Shown here: positions 21,291 to 21,624 of the stretch, one piece after another
Position numbering within the stretch: the first letter of the stretch is position 1
Layout: each line of letters starts with the position of its first letter
Origin: Rhodobacter sp.
GTDB taxonomy: Bacteria; Pseudomonadota; Alphaproteobacteria; Rhodobacterales; Rhodobacteraceae
Direction of reading: 5' to 3'
NCBI GenBank assembly: GCA_003536295.1
Contig: DPZQ01000046.1
Location: 1 to 21,624 of the forward strand
DNA: 21,624 bases
The notes under the pieces: model-generated
Database searches by the model: none
The model's input: only the letters and a program-made list of their open reading frames with translations
Told to the model about the DNA's origin: nothing
Position numbers and translations under genes: made by a program

Positions 21291-21624
21291 ACTTGATCGT
21301 AAGTGCCGCGGGCAAGATCGCGTTTATATTTTTGCATTTTACGGGTGATCATTTGGCGCTTAAGGGGCCCAAGATGGTCAATGAAAAGGCGGCCATCTAG
21401 GTGGTCGATCTCATGCTGAGCGCAGGTCGCCCACAAACCTTCGAACTCTTCTTCCTGCGCACGTCCATCAAGACCCGTGAATTGCACCCGTACGGTCGCG
21501 GGGCGTTCGACATCGGCAAACTGATCTGGCAACGAAAGGCAGCCTTCTTCATAGGTGTGCATCACGTCGGACATCCAAGATATAAATGGATTGATCAGCA
21601 CAATTGGTTTGGCCAAAGCCCCCA
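21287..21624 (-). CDS. def: Peptide deformylase, 5' truncated by window
   Basis: This is the C-terminal part of an active-type deformylase, which removes the formyl group from nascent proteins. The frame is open to the window edge, so the N-terminus with motif 1 is outside. Motif 2, EEGCLSLPD, and motif 3, QHEIDHLDG, are both canonical, including the metal-binding cysteine and the catalytic glutamate. The tail, LGPLKRQMITRKMQKYKRD, is typical of alphaproteobacteria. The stop overlaps the start of the degenerate paralogue (ATGA). Confidence 0.95.
   Translation of the reverse strand, partial: GALAKPIVLINPFISWMSDVMHTYEEGCLSLPDQFADVERPATVRVQFTGLDGRAQEEEFEGLWATCAQHEIDHLDGRLFIDHLGPLKRQMITRKMQKYKRDLARGTYDQV

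Overview
The window looks like a chromosomal housekeeping segment of a marine-type Rhodobacterales (Roseobacter-group) alphaproteobacterium. The evidence is the gene order (pckA beside an hprK-rapZ-EIIA-HPr cluster; folK-rpoZ-relA/spoT-DUF2062-pdxJ-acpS-lepB-rnc-era-DUF1491-recO; def-def-like-fmt), the protein sequences, and a moderate GC content with AT-rich intergenic DNA. No mobile element, CRISPR array, rRNA or tRNA was seen.

Layout. Bases 1-1981 carry the 3' part of etfA, a terminator, a gap holding a possible decayed small gene, and hbdA. Bases 1989-4927 (minus strand) form a tight operon: HPr kinase, RapZ, PTS EIIA, HPr and an acyltransferase. Bases 4928-5705 contain no intact gene. 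They hold a recognisable fossil of chvI, the response regulator of the ChvG-ChvI two-component system, and then two LacI-type operator sequences upstream of pckA (5706-7304). Bases 7319-16811 are all minus strand and read as a long, heavily overlapping operon from folK to a TSUP transporter: ppGpp metabolism, RNA polymerase omega, vitamin B6, acyl carrier protein activation, protein export, RNA processing, ribosome assembly and recombination repair. Bases 16930-17464 are a decayed NYN-domain (LabA/DUF88-like) gene. Then come ispH, a DUF3429 membrane protein and rnhA on the plus strand (17525-19393), a poorly resolved interval with an unassigned open frame, and fmt plus two peptide deformylase genes on the minus strand (19864 to the window end). 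One deformylase copy lacks the catalytic motifs.

The main discovery is gene decay in place. The chvI fossil still reads in one frame over most of its length but has several stop codons, an internal deletion and a mutated phosphoacceptor. Its partner kinase gene chvG is entirely absent from the place it usually occupies, between chvI and hprK. The HprK/HPr/EIIA/RapZ genes next to it remain intact. The NYN gene shows the same pattern: three in-frame stops, a frameshift, and family motifs still readable. This lineage has therefore apparently dispensed with a regulatory system that is widely conserved in alphaproteobacteria. Pairing these fossils with family sequences rests on remembered motifs and needs an alignment to confirm.
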